Part shown: one piece after another, positions 53,551-63,126 of the stretch
Layout of the letters: each line of letters opens with the position of its first letter
Numbering within the stretch: position 1 is the first letter of the stretch
Translations under genes and position numbers: made by a program
Notes under the pieces: generated by a model
Database searches by the model: none
What the model saw: only the letters and a program-made list of their open reading frames with translations
Told to the model about the DNA's origin: nothing
From: an uncultured Prevotella sp.
GTDB lineage: Bacteria > Bacteroidota > Bacteroidia > Bacteroidales > Bacteroidaceae
Direction: 5' to 3'
DNA length: 63,133 bases
NCBI GenBank assembly: GCA_946999045.1
Contig: CAMQBR010000011.1
Span: forward strand, 1 to 63,133

Positions 53551-53617
53551 CGTAAGCATCTCATATAGACGTCTTTGCTGGTTTTTCCTACTTTACTACC
53601 TTTTCACGAAAAGTTTG
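53551..53617. repeat. GTAAG-family element, partial copy
   Basis: CGTAAGCATC (53551-53560), then CTTTGCTGGTTTTTCCTACTTTACTACCTTTTCACGAAAA. About three quarters identical to the left half of the 24481-24600 copy; no inverted right end is seen. The last codons of the PAS-LuxR pseudogene fall inside it. Confidence 0.4.
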
Positions 53618-54270
53618 TTTAAGGCAGCTCTTGAAATAGCTTCAGTGATATCCGCCACGCCTAATTTTTCAAAGGAGTGGCGTTTATAGGTTTTGATAGC
53701 ATCTAACAAGCAGCACATTCTGTCTACAAATTCCGTCATCGTAATACCAACTGCAGATAGCCTAAGAACTTCAAGTTCTTCTTCTTTAATCAGTATACCA
53801 TTACATTCCTTTCACCGATGTCCATCGAAAGAGTATTTCCTATAATTTCTGATCCCATTCTTGTGAAACTCAACATCCCCAGCAGTTTTATGCGAAGTCA
53901 GAGAAACGACACACACACCTATCCATATCTTGCCCTCATTGATCAATAGTATAGGAGTAAGCTGATGGTTGATTAGTTTACTCCTCATTCCACTCTTCAG
54001 ATGAAAAGTGATAAGACATAAAACATTGGTATTTATCAACATTGTCGAAAGTATCAAAGAACTTAAAACCCACTGCTGTTCAGCTCAACAAGCATTTTTT
54101 GTTCCCCCTCTGGTACATGCTCCAAGCAAAATGCGCCCTAATTCCTTTACTTCCTTTGCCGTATGCCCACAAAGAAACAAAGGGTTGTCCGACACATAAA
54201 GGATTTCCTGCCTGTAATAATCTATTAAGTAAACACTTTGATAGGTAACACGAGCAAATGCCTCTACCAT
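53596..54270 (-). pseudogene. Decayed PAS-LuxR transcriptional regulator
   Basis: Minus-strand remains of one gene in three frames. An N-terminal PAS-like part reads YQSVYLIDYYRQEILYVSDN followed by PLFLCGHTAKEVKELG (54270 to ~54150). A middle part gives VPEGEQKMLVELN then, shifted, INHQLTPILLINEGKIWIG and VCVVSLTSHKTAGDVEF (~53990-53860). After an in-frame TGA (53812-53814, where W is likely) comes a LuxR-type helix-turn-helix: ELEVLRLSAVGITMTEFV, KTYKRHSFEKLGVADITEAI, stop at 53596-53598. The arrangement matches PAS-HTH regulators of Bacteroides/Prevotella. At least two frameshifts and one nonsense codon rule out function. Divergent from the receptor gene at 54481. Confidence 0.75.
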
Positions 54271-54340
54271 TTGAACTAATACTGAGAGTATATTACACTT
54301 TTACACAGAAACCAAGATAAAAAATTCAATTATTTTACTT

Positions 54341-54385
54341 TTTCTGTTGCAAAAATAAAAGAAACAACTAAATTTGCAACAGAAA
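54341..54385 (+). promoter_or_regulatory. Receptor promoter overlaid by a perfect inverted repeat
   Basis: TTG (54347-54349), 19 nt, TAAATTTG (54369-54376) is a near-ideal Bacteroidota -33/-7 promoter. Exactly over it lies a perfect 13-bp inverted repeat, TTTCTGTTGCAAA (54341-54353) / TTTGCAACAGAAA (54373-54385), one arm on each box. Looks like an operator, plausibly for the neighbouring LuxR-type regulator, now a pseudogene. Confidence 0.7.
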
Positions 54386-54480
54386 CAATCAAATTGTTAT
54401 TAGAAAAAAAAATAATTGTAATCAGGTCTTTAACTTTATAAAGCAGTATTGGACGTATAGAATGATAAATAAATTTCAAG

Positions 54481-56797
54481 ATGATTAGCATTATGAAGAA
54501 TAAAATACTATTTTCTTTAACTTGCTTTTTCCTTTGTAGTATGGGGATATATGCTCAAAGAAAAATAGAAGGCAATGTTAAGGATTCTCAAACGGGTAAA
54601 AATATTGCTTTTGCAAATGTAATTTTGCAGTTACAGACCGATACAACAAAGAACTATTCTGGAACATTAACGGATTTAGAAGGAAATTTCTCTTTAGATA
54701 ATGTTCCTACGAAATCTTATAGAATTGTCGTGTCTTATTTGGGATATAAGACGATAATAGAAAATATCATTTTATCAGACTCCTCTCATTTAAACAGAAA
54801 TTATTATTTACAACCATTAGCAACAGAGTTAAAGGAGATTGTAGTAACGGCAAATAGAAATATACAACATATCGATCATAGAACTATCACTTTTACCAGT
54901 GATCAAATAAAAAATGCGCAGGTGGGTAGAGACTTGGTAAAGGATATTCCTGAAATAAGAGAAGATGCCTTAACAGGAACTTTAAAGAATGTTGATGGAA
55001 AAACTCCTTTTATCCTTATCAATAACATTCGTTCTTCTGAAATGGATCTTAAAGCCTTAAAACCAAGTAATATAAAGTATATAGAATATTATGATATACC
55101 ACCAGCTCGATATGCTACAGCAAGTTCTGTTATAAATGTTGTTACAAAAACATTGGAAAAAGGTTACAGCTTCGGACTAAAGACGAGGAACGCATTCAGC
55201 ACAGGATGCTCAGATGATGAGGTCTACCTCTCTATTACACAAGGTAAGAGTAAGTTTGATCTTTCTTACGATTTTAGTTTACGTGATTACAAGAATGTGG
55301 TAAATAGCCGTTCGTATGAATATATGAAGGGTGTGGATAATTATATCGATAAGTCTTCTGGAAAGGAAAATTTCGGATATATTAATCAAAATATTAGTGT
55401 GAAATATGCTTATATCCCAAATATGAAGTCTATATTCCAAATTTCCTTTGAACCTAATATTCTCTGGGAACATAGTAATAGTATTCAAAATGGTGAGTAT
55501 GGAGTACTGGGACATGAAGACGGTATTATTCGTAATTCTCGTGATAATATTCATACATTTAATCCTTCTTTAGATCTCTACTTTGATAGGCAGTTTGATG
55601 ATAAAAATAATTTAGCTGTAAATATTAATGCTGCTACATTTGGCACTCATAGCACTTCCTATGAAGATGAGAAAATTTCAAATGGAACAGTGTCATCATA
55701 TGTAGATGATATGAGGCTAAAGAATAGAAAGAATAGCATCATCGGTGAGATTGATTATTCGCATCAGTTTGCAAATATTAAACTGAATACAGGTTATCGT
55801 ACAGAATTTTCACATTCAATATCCAACTTGAATAATTTATCAGGTCAAGATGTATATTCTACCAACCAGACACAACATTATCTTTATACAGAATTAGTAG
55901 GGAGTAAAGGTAAACTTATGTATAAAGCAAATGTGGGAGTTACAACATTAAGCATTAATTCACCACTTGCGTCTCAGGCAGAGATTGTGTTTACCCCTAA
56001 GGCTGAATTTGGTTATAATGTGTCGAATAACACATCACTAAGATTTGAATTTACTTCTAACCCAATTATTCCTTCTTTAAATATGCTTAGCAGTAATGTT
56101 ACCATGCTAACAAGAGATATTTATGATAAAGGTAACCCTCATTTAAAGAATGGAAAGGATACCAGAGCAACGCTTATGCTGAATCACAATAGTGAATATA
56201 TAGACTTAATGATGAAGGCTACATATTCCTATCAGTCAAAAGCTATCTATCAATATTTTTATACCAATAACAATAAACTGATATCAGGTTATAAAAATTG
56301 TAAGCATGTAAATAGCTATGGGGGATTTATTATGCTCCAGTATAAGCCATTTGGAAATGACTTGTTGTCTTTCTCATTGGCTGGTGCACCTCAAATGGAT
56401 GTACAATGAGGATGATATTAATAAAATCTTCTCCGTAGAAAATCTGTTCGATATAGACTTTAATTATAAGAATTTCAATGCACATTATCATTTGGTAATA
56501 CCTGTATACACTGCCAACGGAAGCTTTAAGAGTAGTACTGAAAATAATAATGATTTTACAGCAAGCTATAGGGTAAATAATTGGAATTTCTCAGCATCAG
56601 TATTTTTTATTGGCAAAGATGCGAAATACATTACAAAGACTAATTCTTCTTCTATTGTAAACTATAACGAAGAGCGCAGAATAAAAGACAACCATTCTAT
56701 GTTTGCAATAGGGGTAGAATATAATTTCAATGCAGGGAAAAACAAATCATTTACCCGCAAGTTGAATAATAGAGATACTGATTCTCCAACTTTCTAA
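54481..56797 (+). pseudogene. Outer membrane beta-barrel receptor (OMP_b-brl_3 type), frameshifted
   Basis: The first 642 codons (54481-56409) encode a signal peptide (LFSLTCFFLCSMGIYA), a carboxypeptidase-regulatory-like domain (GNVKDSQTGKNIAFANVIL, ~30-110), a plug-like region (LKEIVVTANRNIQHIDHRT, VDGKTPFILINNI, IEYYDIPPARYA) and much of a TonB-receptor-like barrel. At ~56395-56409 the frame ends in TGA, and the barrel continues one frame over (NEDDINKIFSVENLFDIDFNY...) to a stop at 56797. One extra base, or a small deletion, explains it. Either a true pseudogene or a sequencing error; the decayed regulator next door supports real decay. The divergent promoter carries an operator-like repeat. 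Confidence 0.72.
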
Positions 56798-57012
56798 CTA
56801 TATAATAAGATAATAAAAAAAATAAATGCCGCTAAGATGCTTAATTGATAATAGAATTTTAACTATATAAAATAATATGTTATTCAAGTATTTTCTCCAA
56901 TCTTACTCAATGTTTTGTGGGATAACCTTGTCTTAAGATGGTGGGCATGTGTTATGGGAAAAGGTATTCTGTCTTATACTGAAATAGCTTGACACACAAT
57001 CAAACTCATAAA

Positions 57013-57205
57013 AGGGCGGTTCTATAAATTAGTTTTGACAGATTGTGAGACTATTTTTAAGGTCAATTTGTTTGTGAGTGAAAGAGTATAGCGATCTATA
57101 TTACTGAACGAACAAGAAAATTGAACCAAAAAGAGTCAACAAGATGACAAAACGTAAAAAGGCTGACATAAAAAACTTTACGGTGGTAATTTATAGAACC
57201 GCCCC
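57013..57205. repeat. Palindromic miniature element, copy 8
   Basis: 193 bp, AGGGCGGTTCTATAAATTA... to ...TAATTTATAGAACCGCCCC, AA flanks on both sides. Same family as copies 1-7, with a diverged central GTATAGCGATCTATAT. The gap 56798-57220 holds nothing else. Confidence 0.78.
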
Positions 57206-57220
57206 AAAAAGTAAAAAGAC

Positions 57221-57545
57221 ATGACGAAATTAAGTAAAAGAAGAGAATTTAGTGATACTTTCAAGCTACAAGTGTTAAGTAAATATTTTTCTGGCGGCGG
57301 TTCTAAATTGTCGGTAGCTCGCAAGTATAGGTTCTCGCACAACCCTCCTGCTGGCATGGATGAAGAAGTGCCCAGTTTACTCAAAATGCTTATCTTTGCC
57401 AGAAGAAATAATCAACACTTACAAAATGGCACATCCCAATGTAGAATTCACAGCTCAAGACGCTTTTGAAAAGCAGATAGCTAATTTGTAGAAAACTCTT
57501 AAATATGAGCACCTTCACAATTACGCTTACAAAAGATTCAATAAA
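57221..57545 (+). pseudogene. IS3-family orfA relic
   Basis: The N-terminal KRREFSDTFKLQVLSKYFSGGGSKLSVARKYRF is a transposase-type helix-turn-helix. After a frame break, traces of the helical orfA tail remain: AQDAFEKQIANL, a stop, then KTLKYEHLHNYAYKRFNKF. No orfB follows. An abandoned IS3-family fragment. The 57546-57914 stretch holds a diverged GGTTACGACTTGG repeat unit (57596-57650) and the next promoter. Confidence 0.6.
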
Positions 57546-57851
57546 TTTGTATCTTTCAGATAACCAATAAAATAAGAATGAATAAAGGGTAAAAGGGTTA
57601 CGACTTGGAAACGAGCGAGTTTCTTTCCCTTTCTTTATTCTGCAATGTTTCAAAGAACCTTGTATTACAGCTTCAAAGGTAATAAATATGACAGTGCCAT
57701 CCAATGAAAATCAGACATTTATTTTTGTTGGTTTCTTACATTTCATACCATATCAACTTTCTCTTCACTTGTTCTTCCTGTCATTTCCATATGTAACTAT
57801 TCAGCAATAGCCATACGAATCGTTAAATATTAATAAATATACAACAAAAAG

Positions 57852-57882
57852 TTTGCAGGTTCAATTTGAAATACTAAGTTTG
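57852..57882 (+). promoter_or_regulatory. Promoter of the lipase-like cassette
   Basis: TTTG (57852-57855), 19-nt spacer, TAAGTTTG (57875-57882); textbook Bacteroidota -33/-7 spacing, 33 nt before the start codon. Confidence 0.65.
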
Positions 57883-57914
57883 TACATACTAGAAACCACA
57901 AAGTTAACTTTTAT

Positions 57915-60900
57915 ATGAAACACGTAAACAAGCATTTGTCATTGAATGATGAGCGAAAGCTTATCAGGGTTCGTTTTTGTGCATTCATTTACCTAATTCT
58001 CTTAAACATTCCTATCTTGTGGGCTCAAAGTCTTGTAAATAAAGGCAATCCCTCTGACCTTAGAGTGCAATTGGATCAGATGTTTGGTAAGCTCGATAGG
58101 AAGATTGTACCGACGGGTTTTTTATTGGACTATGCAGAAGAGTATGAAAGTTTGTCAAAATTCAGTCCCACTAATGGTAAGGACGTTGAACAAGAGTGCG
58201 ATTTGAAAACTTATGTGGGGTTGGTAGAAACATTGAGGTCGGCATACTTATATGGAAATCCCTTTGAAACGTATGATAAAATATACAAAAATAGAATCAA
58301 ATCTTCTCAAGATGGGCGGATTAACATCTGTGCATTGTCTTATGATTATGCCCAAATAAAAGCTAATGCTTTAAAGGATGGGAGTATAACTTATACAAAT
58401 GGAATTGTAAAATGTAATAATCCCAAAGCTTTTCAGGTAAAGAATGTAACCGCAGGAAGTATTCTACAAAATGTATGCAACACAAATAATATAACCTTTT
58501 ACTATCACAAAGATTTGGCTCTTACAAATACAGGCATTAGAAGAGTTGAAGTAGATTATGGTAAAGGTTTTATTGATGTGTATAATTCTAGTGCTAATGC
58601 CAAATTACAAAATGGACGTCATAAAATAAGAATCAAAATTATCGCTTCCGATGGAAACGCAAGTATAAGTACAACCTGGTTGGATGTAATTGTTGACAAT
58701 AATCTGAACAAAACTAGAGCTTCACTATACACGCAACCAATGCAACTTTCTATAATGGGCGATGCTTATAGAGGAATTTCAACAAAGGCAGACGTAACTA
58801 TAATTCCATCTAAAAGATGGAATGGAAAAATATCTAAGCCTTTTATTTTTGTCGAGGGATTTGACCCGCGGTTAAGGAATAATACGGTAAATCGTCTTTC
58901 ATACGTTTCTGCATACTATAAAGATTGGAATGATTTCGTTAAGAATAACGATTACGACTTTATTTATGTAGATTGGAATACCCCAGAACAATATATCCAA
59001 GCAAATGCCTATACTTTAATCAAGGTAATTGAGACAATAAATAATATGTCTGATGAGAATAGTAGTCCTACTCTTTTAGTAGGTCATAGTATGGGTGGAT
59101 TAGTAGCCAGATATGCACTTAAAACCATGGAGAATAAAAGTGAGAAACACAATGTTGGAACATATGTAAGCTATGATTCTCCACATTTAGGTGCAAATGT
59201 CCCAATGGGACTTTTACATGGTTTTTATGGTATAAGGAAATTTTTACATGACAAAAAACTTATTGACAAACTCATAAACAAGTTTGTAGATGTTTCCGAT
59301 ATGTTGAGTTTAGGAGAAAAAATGGCTTTTTCTACAGCAGCTCAACAGATGCTCTGTAATAGTATAGATGCTGCAGGACATCTAAACAACTCCTTGCACA
59401 TTCAATGGCAGGAGGAATTAGATAAGCTTGGGTTCCCAAATGGAGACAGAGGGAAACAATTCCAAATGCTTGGTATTTCAAATAGTGATTATAACACAGC
59501 CTATGTGCCCAAAAGCTATATTAGCGCAAATGGCGATGTAGGATCTTTTTCATGGGTTGATGCATTTTCACCTATTACAGGGATTGCATTAGGCGTTAGT
59601 TTTGAAGATATAATCTTAGGATTAATAACAGCACTTCCTGGCAGAACATCAGCCGATTTAACTTTTGAATGTCTACCTGGAACATCTGTGGGTCAAAGGG
59701 TTAATAATATAAAAATATCTTTTGAAAAAGATTTCCTGTGGACTATACCTATTACGAAAAGTGTATTCAAATACGAAGGATACTATAATAGTAATTTTTT
59801 GTATGATACATATCCTTCTTCTGTTGTAAACTACCTCTCTACTAGTAAGGGGGACATTGTTGGTGGCTTTGTGCCTTATATAGGCTATGCTTATGCTGCT
59901 TATGGTGTATCTGGAAAAATTCCATTCATTCCTGCATCTAGTGCATTGGCTCATAGAAATCCGACTTCTACTCAGTCTTTTATGAAAATGCCCAGTCCTT
60001 CAGAAAGTGCTTTTGGTGGCAATGTGTTCATGGAGTCAAATGAAGCATTCAAACAGCATATGGTTTTCTCAAAAGAAGCTCAAAATTGGATATTGTCACA
60101 GATTACGCAAGTCATTGATGGTCCCTCATTCGGTTATAGTGGTGCCAAATACACGCTAAAAGGCATATCTGATGGTGTTTCATGGTCTGTTACAGACCCC
60201 TCTATAGGAACCATTGATCAGAATGGTGTCTTGACTGTATTGAAGAATGGCGTTTTTTATATTTCATGTAGATATAATGGCATCACTTATAGTAAAGCTG
60301 TCTATGTTGGAATGCCAAATTATATTCTCTCCTCAAGTCACGAACCAAATGGCTTTTTGGTAGAAGCAAAATCATTTGGTGAATTATACAAGAATGATAT
60401 TGATAAAATAAACGAGATATTAACATTTAGATGGGGCGTAAAGTTTCCTAATCAAAATATATATTGGATAGACACCAACAGTCCTTCGGTGTTTGTACCA
60501 TTAGATGGTAAGAATGCCGTAGTCTACCTTAAAGTCGTTGACCTTAACGGTAATGAGTCTCCTATTCAAAATATCAAGTGTGAAGCTAAGGATGTGTTTT
60601 ATGCTTCTAATAATAGATTGTTAATGGATAAAGCACAAAAACTGTATAAAGATGATGGGACACCATATTCTTATAAATATGGAAAAATCTACTTAACTCG
60701 AGATGCTTCGTTACCAGATCAATATCAAAGTGCCATATGGACTTCTACAAAAGCAACTGTTTACAGTCCCTTTAGTAGTACTTATACAATACCAGTTTCC
60801 CGTGGAGAAATGTCTATTAAAGACATTCTGCCACAAGAGGAAATGAATTTTATAACAAGTAATACTCCAATAGGGAAAAGTTGTCTTTATACAATAGCGT

Positions 60901-60959
60901 TGCTAAATCCCGAAGACAAGTTTATACAATTTATCCCAGTAACAGTTTCATTAAAATAA
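57915..60959 (+). CDS. Large secreted alpha/beta hydrolase with PGAP1-like lipase domain
   Basis: 1014 residues with an N-terminal signal (VRFCAFIYLILLNIPILWA). The middle carries an alpha/beta-hydrolase domain of the PGAP1 (GPI-inositol deacylase)/lipase type: PFIFVEGFDPRL (~315), YDFIYVDWNTPEQY (~350), and the nucleophile elbow VGHSMGGLVARYALK with Ser392. Its Asp and His partners are not obvious; YDSPHLGANVP follows the elbow. Before it is a beta-rich segment (~170-310), after it a bacterial Ig-like part (GVSWSVTDPSIGTIDQNG, ~750). Substrate unknown; an ester-containing surface polymer or lipid is plausible. Heads a cassette with three small downstream genes. Confidence 0.78.
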   Translation: MKHVNKHLSLNDERKLIRVRFCAFIYLILLNIPILWAQSLVNKGNPSDLRVQLDQMFGKLDRKIVPTGFLLDYAEEYESLSKFSPTNGKDVEQECDLKTYVGLVETLRSAYLYGNPFETYDKIYKNRIKSSQDGRINICALSYDYAQIKANALKDGSITYTNGIVKCNNPKAFQVKNVTAGSILQNVCNTNNITFYYHKDLALTNTGIRRVEVDYGKGFIDVYNSSANAKLQNGRHKIRIKIIASDGNASISTTWLDVIVDNNLNKTRASLYTQPMQLSIMGDAYRGISTKADVTIIPSKRWNGKISKPFIFVEGFDPRLRNNTVNRLSYVSAYYKDWNDFVKNNDYDFIYVDWNTPEQYIQANAYTLIKVIETINNMSDENSSPTLLVGHSMGGLVARYALKTMENKSEKHNVGTYVSYDSPHLGANVPMGLLHGFYGIRKFLHDKKLIDKLINKFVDVSDMLSLGEKMAFSTAAQQMLCNSIDAAGHLNNSLHIQWQEELDKLGFPNGDRGKQFQMLGISNSDYNTAYVPKSYISANGDVGSFSWVDAFSPITGIALGVSFEDIILGLITALPGRTSADLTFECLPGTSVGQRVNNIKISFEKDFLWTIPITKSVFKYEGYYNSNFLYDTYPSSVVNYLSTSKGDIVGGFVPYIGYAYAAYGVSGKIPFIPASSALAHRNPTSTQSFMKMPSPSESAFGGNVFMESNEAFKQHMVFSKEAQNWILSQITQVIDGPSFGYSGAKYTLKGISDGVSWSVTDPSIGTIDQNGVLTVLKNGVFYISCRYNGITYSKAVYVGMPNYILSSSHEPNGFLVEAKSFGELYKNDIDKINEILTFRWGVKFPNQNIYWIDTNSPSVFVPLDGKNAVVYLKVVDLNGNESPIQNIKCEAKDVFYASNNRLLMDKAQKLYKDDGTPYSYKYGKIYLTRDASLPDQYQSAIWTSTKATVYSPFSSTYTIPVSRGEMSIKDILPQEEMNFITSNTPIGKSCLYTIALLNPEDKFIQFIPVTVSLK

Positions 60960-60968
60960 GCATTGAAT

Positions 60969-61598
60969 ATGTCTACGATTAAAATTATATTCGCAGTCTT
61001 GTCATTAAGCATTTTTGCAAGTTGTAAACAAGACAAAGATGGGGCATTGACTGTCTATTGTCAAGCTAATATCAATGGTGACAACTATAGAGATTATTTT
61101 TCCTTGCAGGACGCATTTCTACCTGTCCAACCCACACTCACTCTTATGCCGAATTCTAACAGGTTGGGAGTGGTCAATGATAGTATCTTTGCATTTCAAT
61201 TTGCTTTGAGGAATGATACCAATAAAGTTTTATTAGTAGGAGCCTTCATTATTCCCCAAAATGAAAACTTTCCTGTACTAAATAAGGAATATCTCTTAAC
61301 CAAAAACGAGAAATACGATGAAGACAGAACAACCGACTATCATCTCATGCATTTCTTGGGTCAGGTCAATAATAGCGGAGAAAGAATAAATGGAATTGCT
61401 GCTTTTTTTGATTATAGTAAATATTACCTACTTACAACGTCAATTGATGGCTACGTGACCTTTGATAGATATGATAGGCAATCTAACAAGCTCGAAGGCA
61501 ATATATATCTTGATTCACAAGGAAAATTGTCAATTTCATACACAGTGAAGGCTCATTTCTCAGATGTTCTAACCTCTCATAATATAACATTGCAATGA
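60969..61598 (+). CDS. Lipoprotein of unknown function in the lipase cassette
   Basis: 209 residues from ATG 60969. Signal MSTIKIIFAVLSLSIFASC (Cys19), then KQDKDGALTVYCQAN and a beta-rich, NigD-like fold (FAFQFALRNDTNKVLLVGAFI, HLMHFLGQVNNSGERINGIAAFF). It begins 9 nt after the hydrolase and its TGA overlaps the next ATG (ATGA), so the genes are cotranscribed. Family uncertain. Confidence 0.7.
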   Translation: MSTIKIIFAVLSLSIFASCKQDKDGALTVYCQANINGDNYRDYFSLQDAFLPVQPTLTLMPNSNRLGVVNDSIFAFQFALRNDTNKVLLVGAFIIPQNENFPVLNKEYLLTKNEKYDEDRTTDYHLMHFLGQVNNSGERINGIAAFFDYSKYYLLTTSIDGYVTFDRYDRQSNKLEGNIYLDSQGKLSISYTVKAHFSDVLTSHNITLQ

Positions 61599-61903
61599 AA
61601 AAATCTATTTTCTTTTTATTGGCGGTAATGATGACAATTTCCTTCACATCTTGTTATGATGATATTTACCCTAATGTCAATGACAGAGGTGTTTCCATTG
61701 ACAGTAGATTATCTCCGCTTGATAGTATTAGCATATATCGGAGTCAAATAGATAAAGGGAATATGCTGAATAATCTTGTTCGTTTTGCAAATGGTCGATA
61801 TTATCTTGACCTTACAAAAGATGATGCTGAGATTTTGGGTATTTCGTCTGAACTGTATAATAATGCTCTTCATAATGTAGAGCAAATGAACAACAATAAA
61901 TAA
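61595..61903 (+). CDS. Small lipoprotein of the lipase cassette
   Basis: 102 residues. Signal MKKSIFFLLAVMMTISF with lipobox TSCYDD (Cys20). The mature part is short and polar (VSIDSRLSPLDSISIYRSQI, RYYLDLTKDDAEILGIS). The start overlaps the preceding stop (ATGA). No family recognised. The pattern DDIYPNVNDRGVSIDSRLSPL suggests an extracellular accessory to the hydrolase or the next gene. Confidence 0.65.
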   Translation: MKKSIFFLLAVMMTISFTSCYDDIYPNVNDRGVSIDSRLSPLDSISIYRSQIDKGNMLNNLVRFANGRYYLDLTKDDAEILGISSELYNNALHNVEQMNNNK

Positions 61904-61913
61904 ATTTAAAACT

Positions 61914-62999
61914 ATGCGTACAAACAATCGAATCAATGTTGCCATCATCATTATTATGACAGCATTGTCTGGAGTAATGATTACTTAGTGTTCAAACGAG
62001 GAAGCAACGCCCACTGTTGAATCTCAAAGTGTTGAACACGTAGCTTATGTAGCTACTCTAAGTCAAGAACAGCAAGTATTATTGGCGAGTACAGGTTCTC
62101 CCTATGGAGAGATTCCTCAGAAGGATGCTTGGTCATCCATCATTGCTCCTAGTATCTCTGCATGTTGGGGAGTGTTTGACGACCCCCGTGTCTCAGCGTC
62201 AACAAGAGCTATGGGGATATGGGGCTCTTATCCTGCGCAATATTGGACCATGCTCAGGGTAAAAATGCTAAAGCTGCCGATGAAGATAAAGGACGGTGCA
62301 ATTCTTGCTATTGATGAAATAGAGGAGCAAACAAATGTGCGTTTCTATAATTCTATTGAGGATCAAGAGTTTTTTGAGCCATACCATATAAAACTACCAA
62401 ACATAGCGGTTCGTATGGATGCAGGAAGAGAAGGTAGTGGAAGTTATGGTCTCGTTGGCGGTGAACAATATATCAATGTACCTACATGGCTTGAAAATGC
62501 AGATGCAAATGAGATTAAACGCTTTTTCTTGCACGCTTTCTGCAATGCTGCAGGTATGTTTAACGAACAACAGAGGCCAGATCGTGATAATTATGTCAAG
62601 ATTTATCTCGAGAATGTAAAAGATAATTGTAAGTCTGCGTTCGACAAGATAAAAAGTAATTATACTACTATGGGAAACTTTGATACCTCGTCCATCACAT
62701 TAGCTTCATCTAAGGACTTTTCAAAGAACGGTTCCAATACAATAACAACTAAGACTGGGCTTGATATAGCGATTAACTATACTCTGTCTACACAAGATAA
62801 GCTATTTTTGAACTCTCATTATCTTCCATATATTGCTCGCAAGGACAACTATACGGAACTAGATAAAAATGTTTATAACCAATATGGAAAGTTGTTGACA
62901 GAGGAAGAAAGATTGCAATTACAAAACCAAATTAATTCTCAGAGAGGACTGTATGGTGAACCTCCAGTAGAAGGACGTTTAACTCGAGTAGCATGGTAG
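61914..62999 (+). pseudogene. Astacin-like (M12A) lipoprotein with lost active site and in-frame TAG
   Basis: The frame runs 361 codons from ATG 61914: signal MRTNNRINVAIIIIMTALSG, then TAG (61986-61988, codon 25) directly before the lipobox Cys26, then an uninterrupted ~335 codons. The middle aligns with astacin metalloproteases, but the zinc/catalytic motif HExxHxxGxxHE is replaced by HAFCNAAGMFNE (207-218): the second and third His and the catalytic Glu are gone, while the following QQRPDRDNYVKIYLENV matches the family. The Met-turn (SIMHY) reads SITLA (260-264). A dead pseudoenzyme, or a gene under decay. A TTG at 62082 could start a shorter product. Fourth gene of the cassette, 10 nt after the small lipoprotein. 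Confidence 0.7.
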
Positions 63000-63085
63000 A
63001 TCAGTGGGAAAAGCACTTCTTGCTAATTCAAAATGTGGACTCTGTAAATAAACACAGTTTCTGTTGATATTAATGTCAGTAATCG

Positions 63086-63126
63086 AGTAGGAGGTAAACA
63101 CTAATCATAGGTGTTTATTTCCTACT
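63086..63126 (+). terminator. Terminator of the lipase cassette
   Basis: AGTAGGAGGTAAACAC (63086-63101) pairs with GTGTTTATTTCCTACT (63111-63126), 14 of 16 positions, about 90 nt after the astacin-like stop. Confidence 0.65.
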
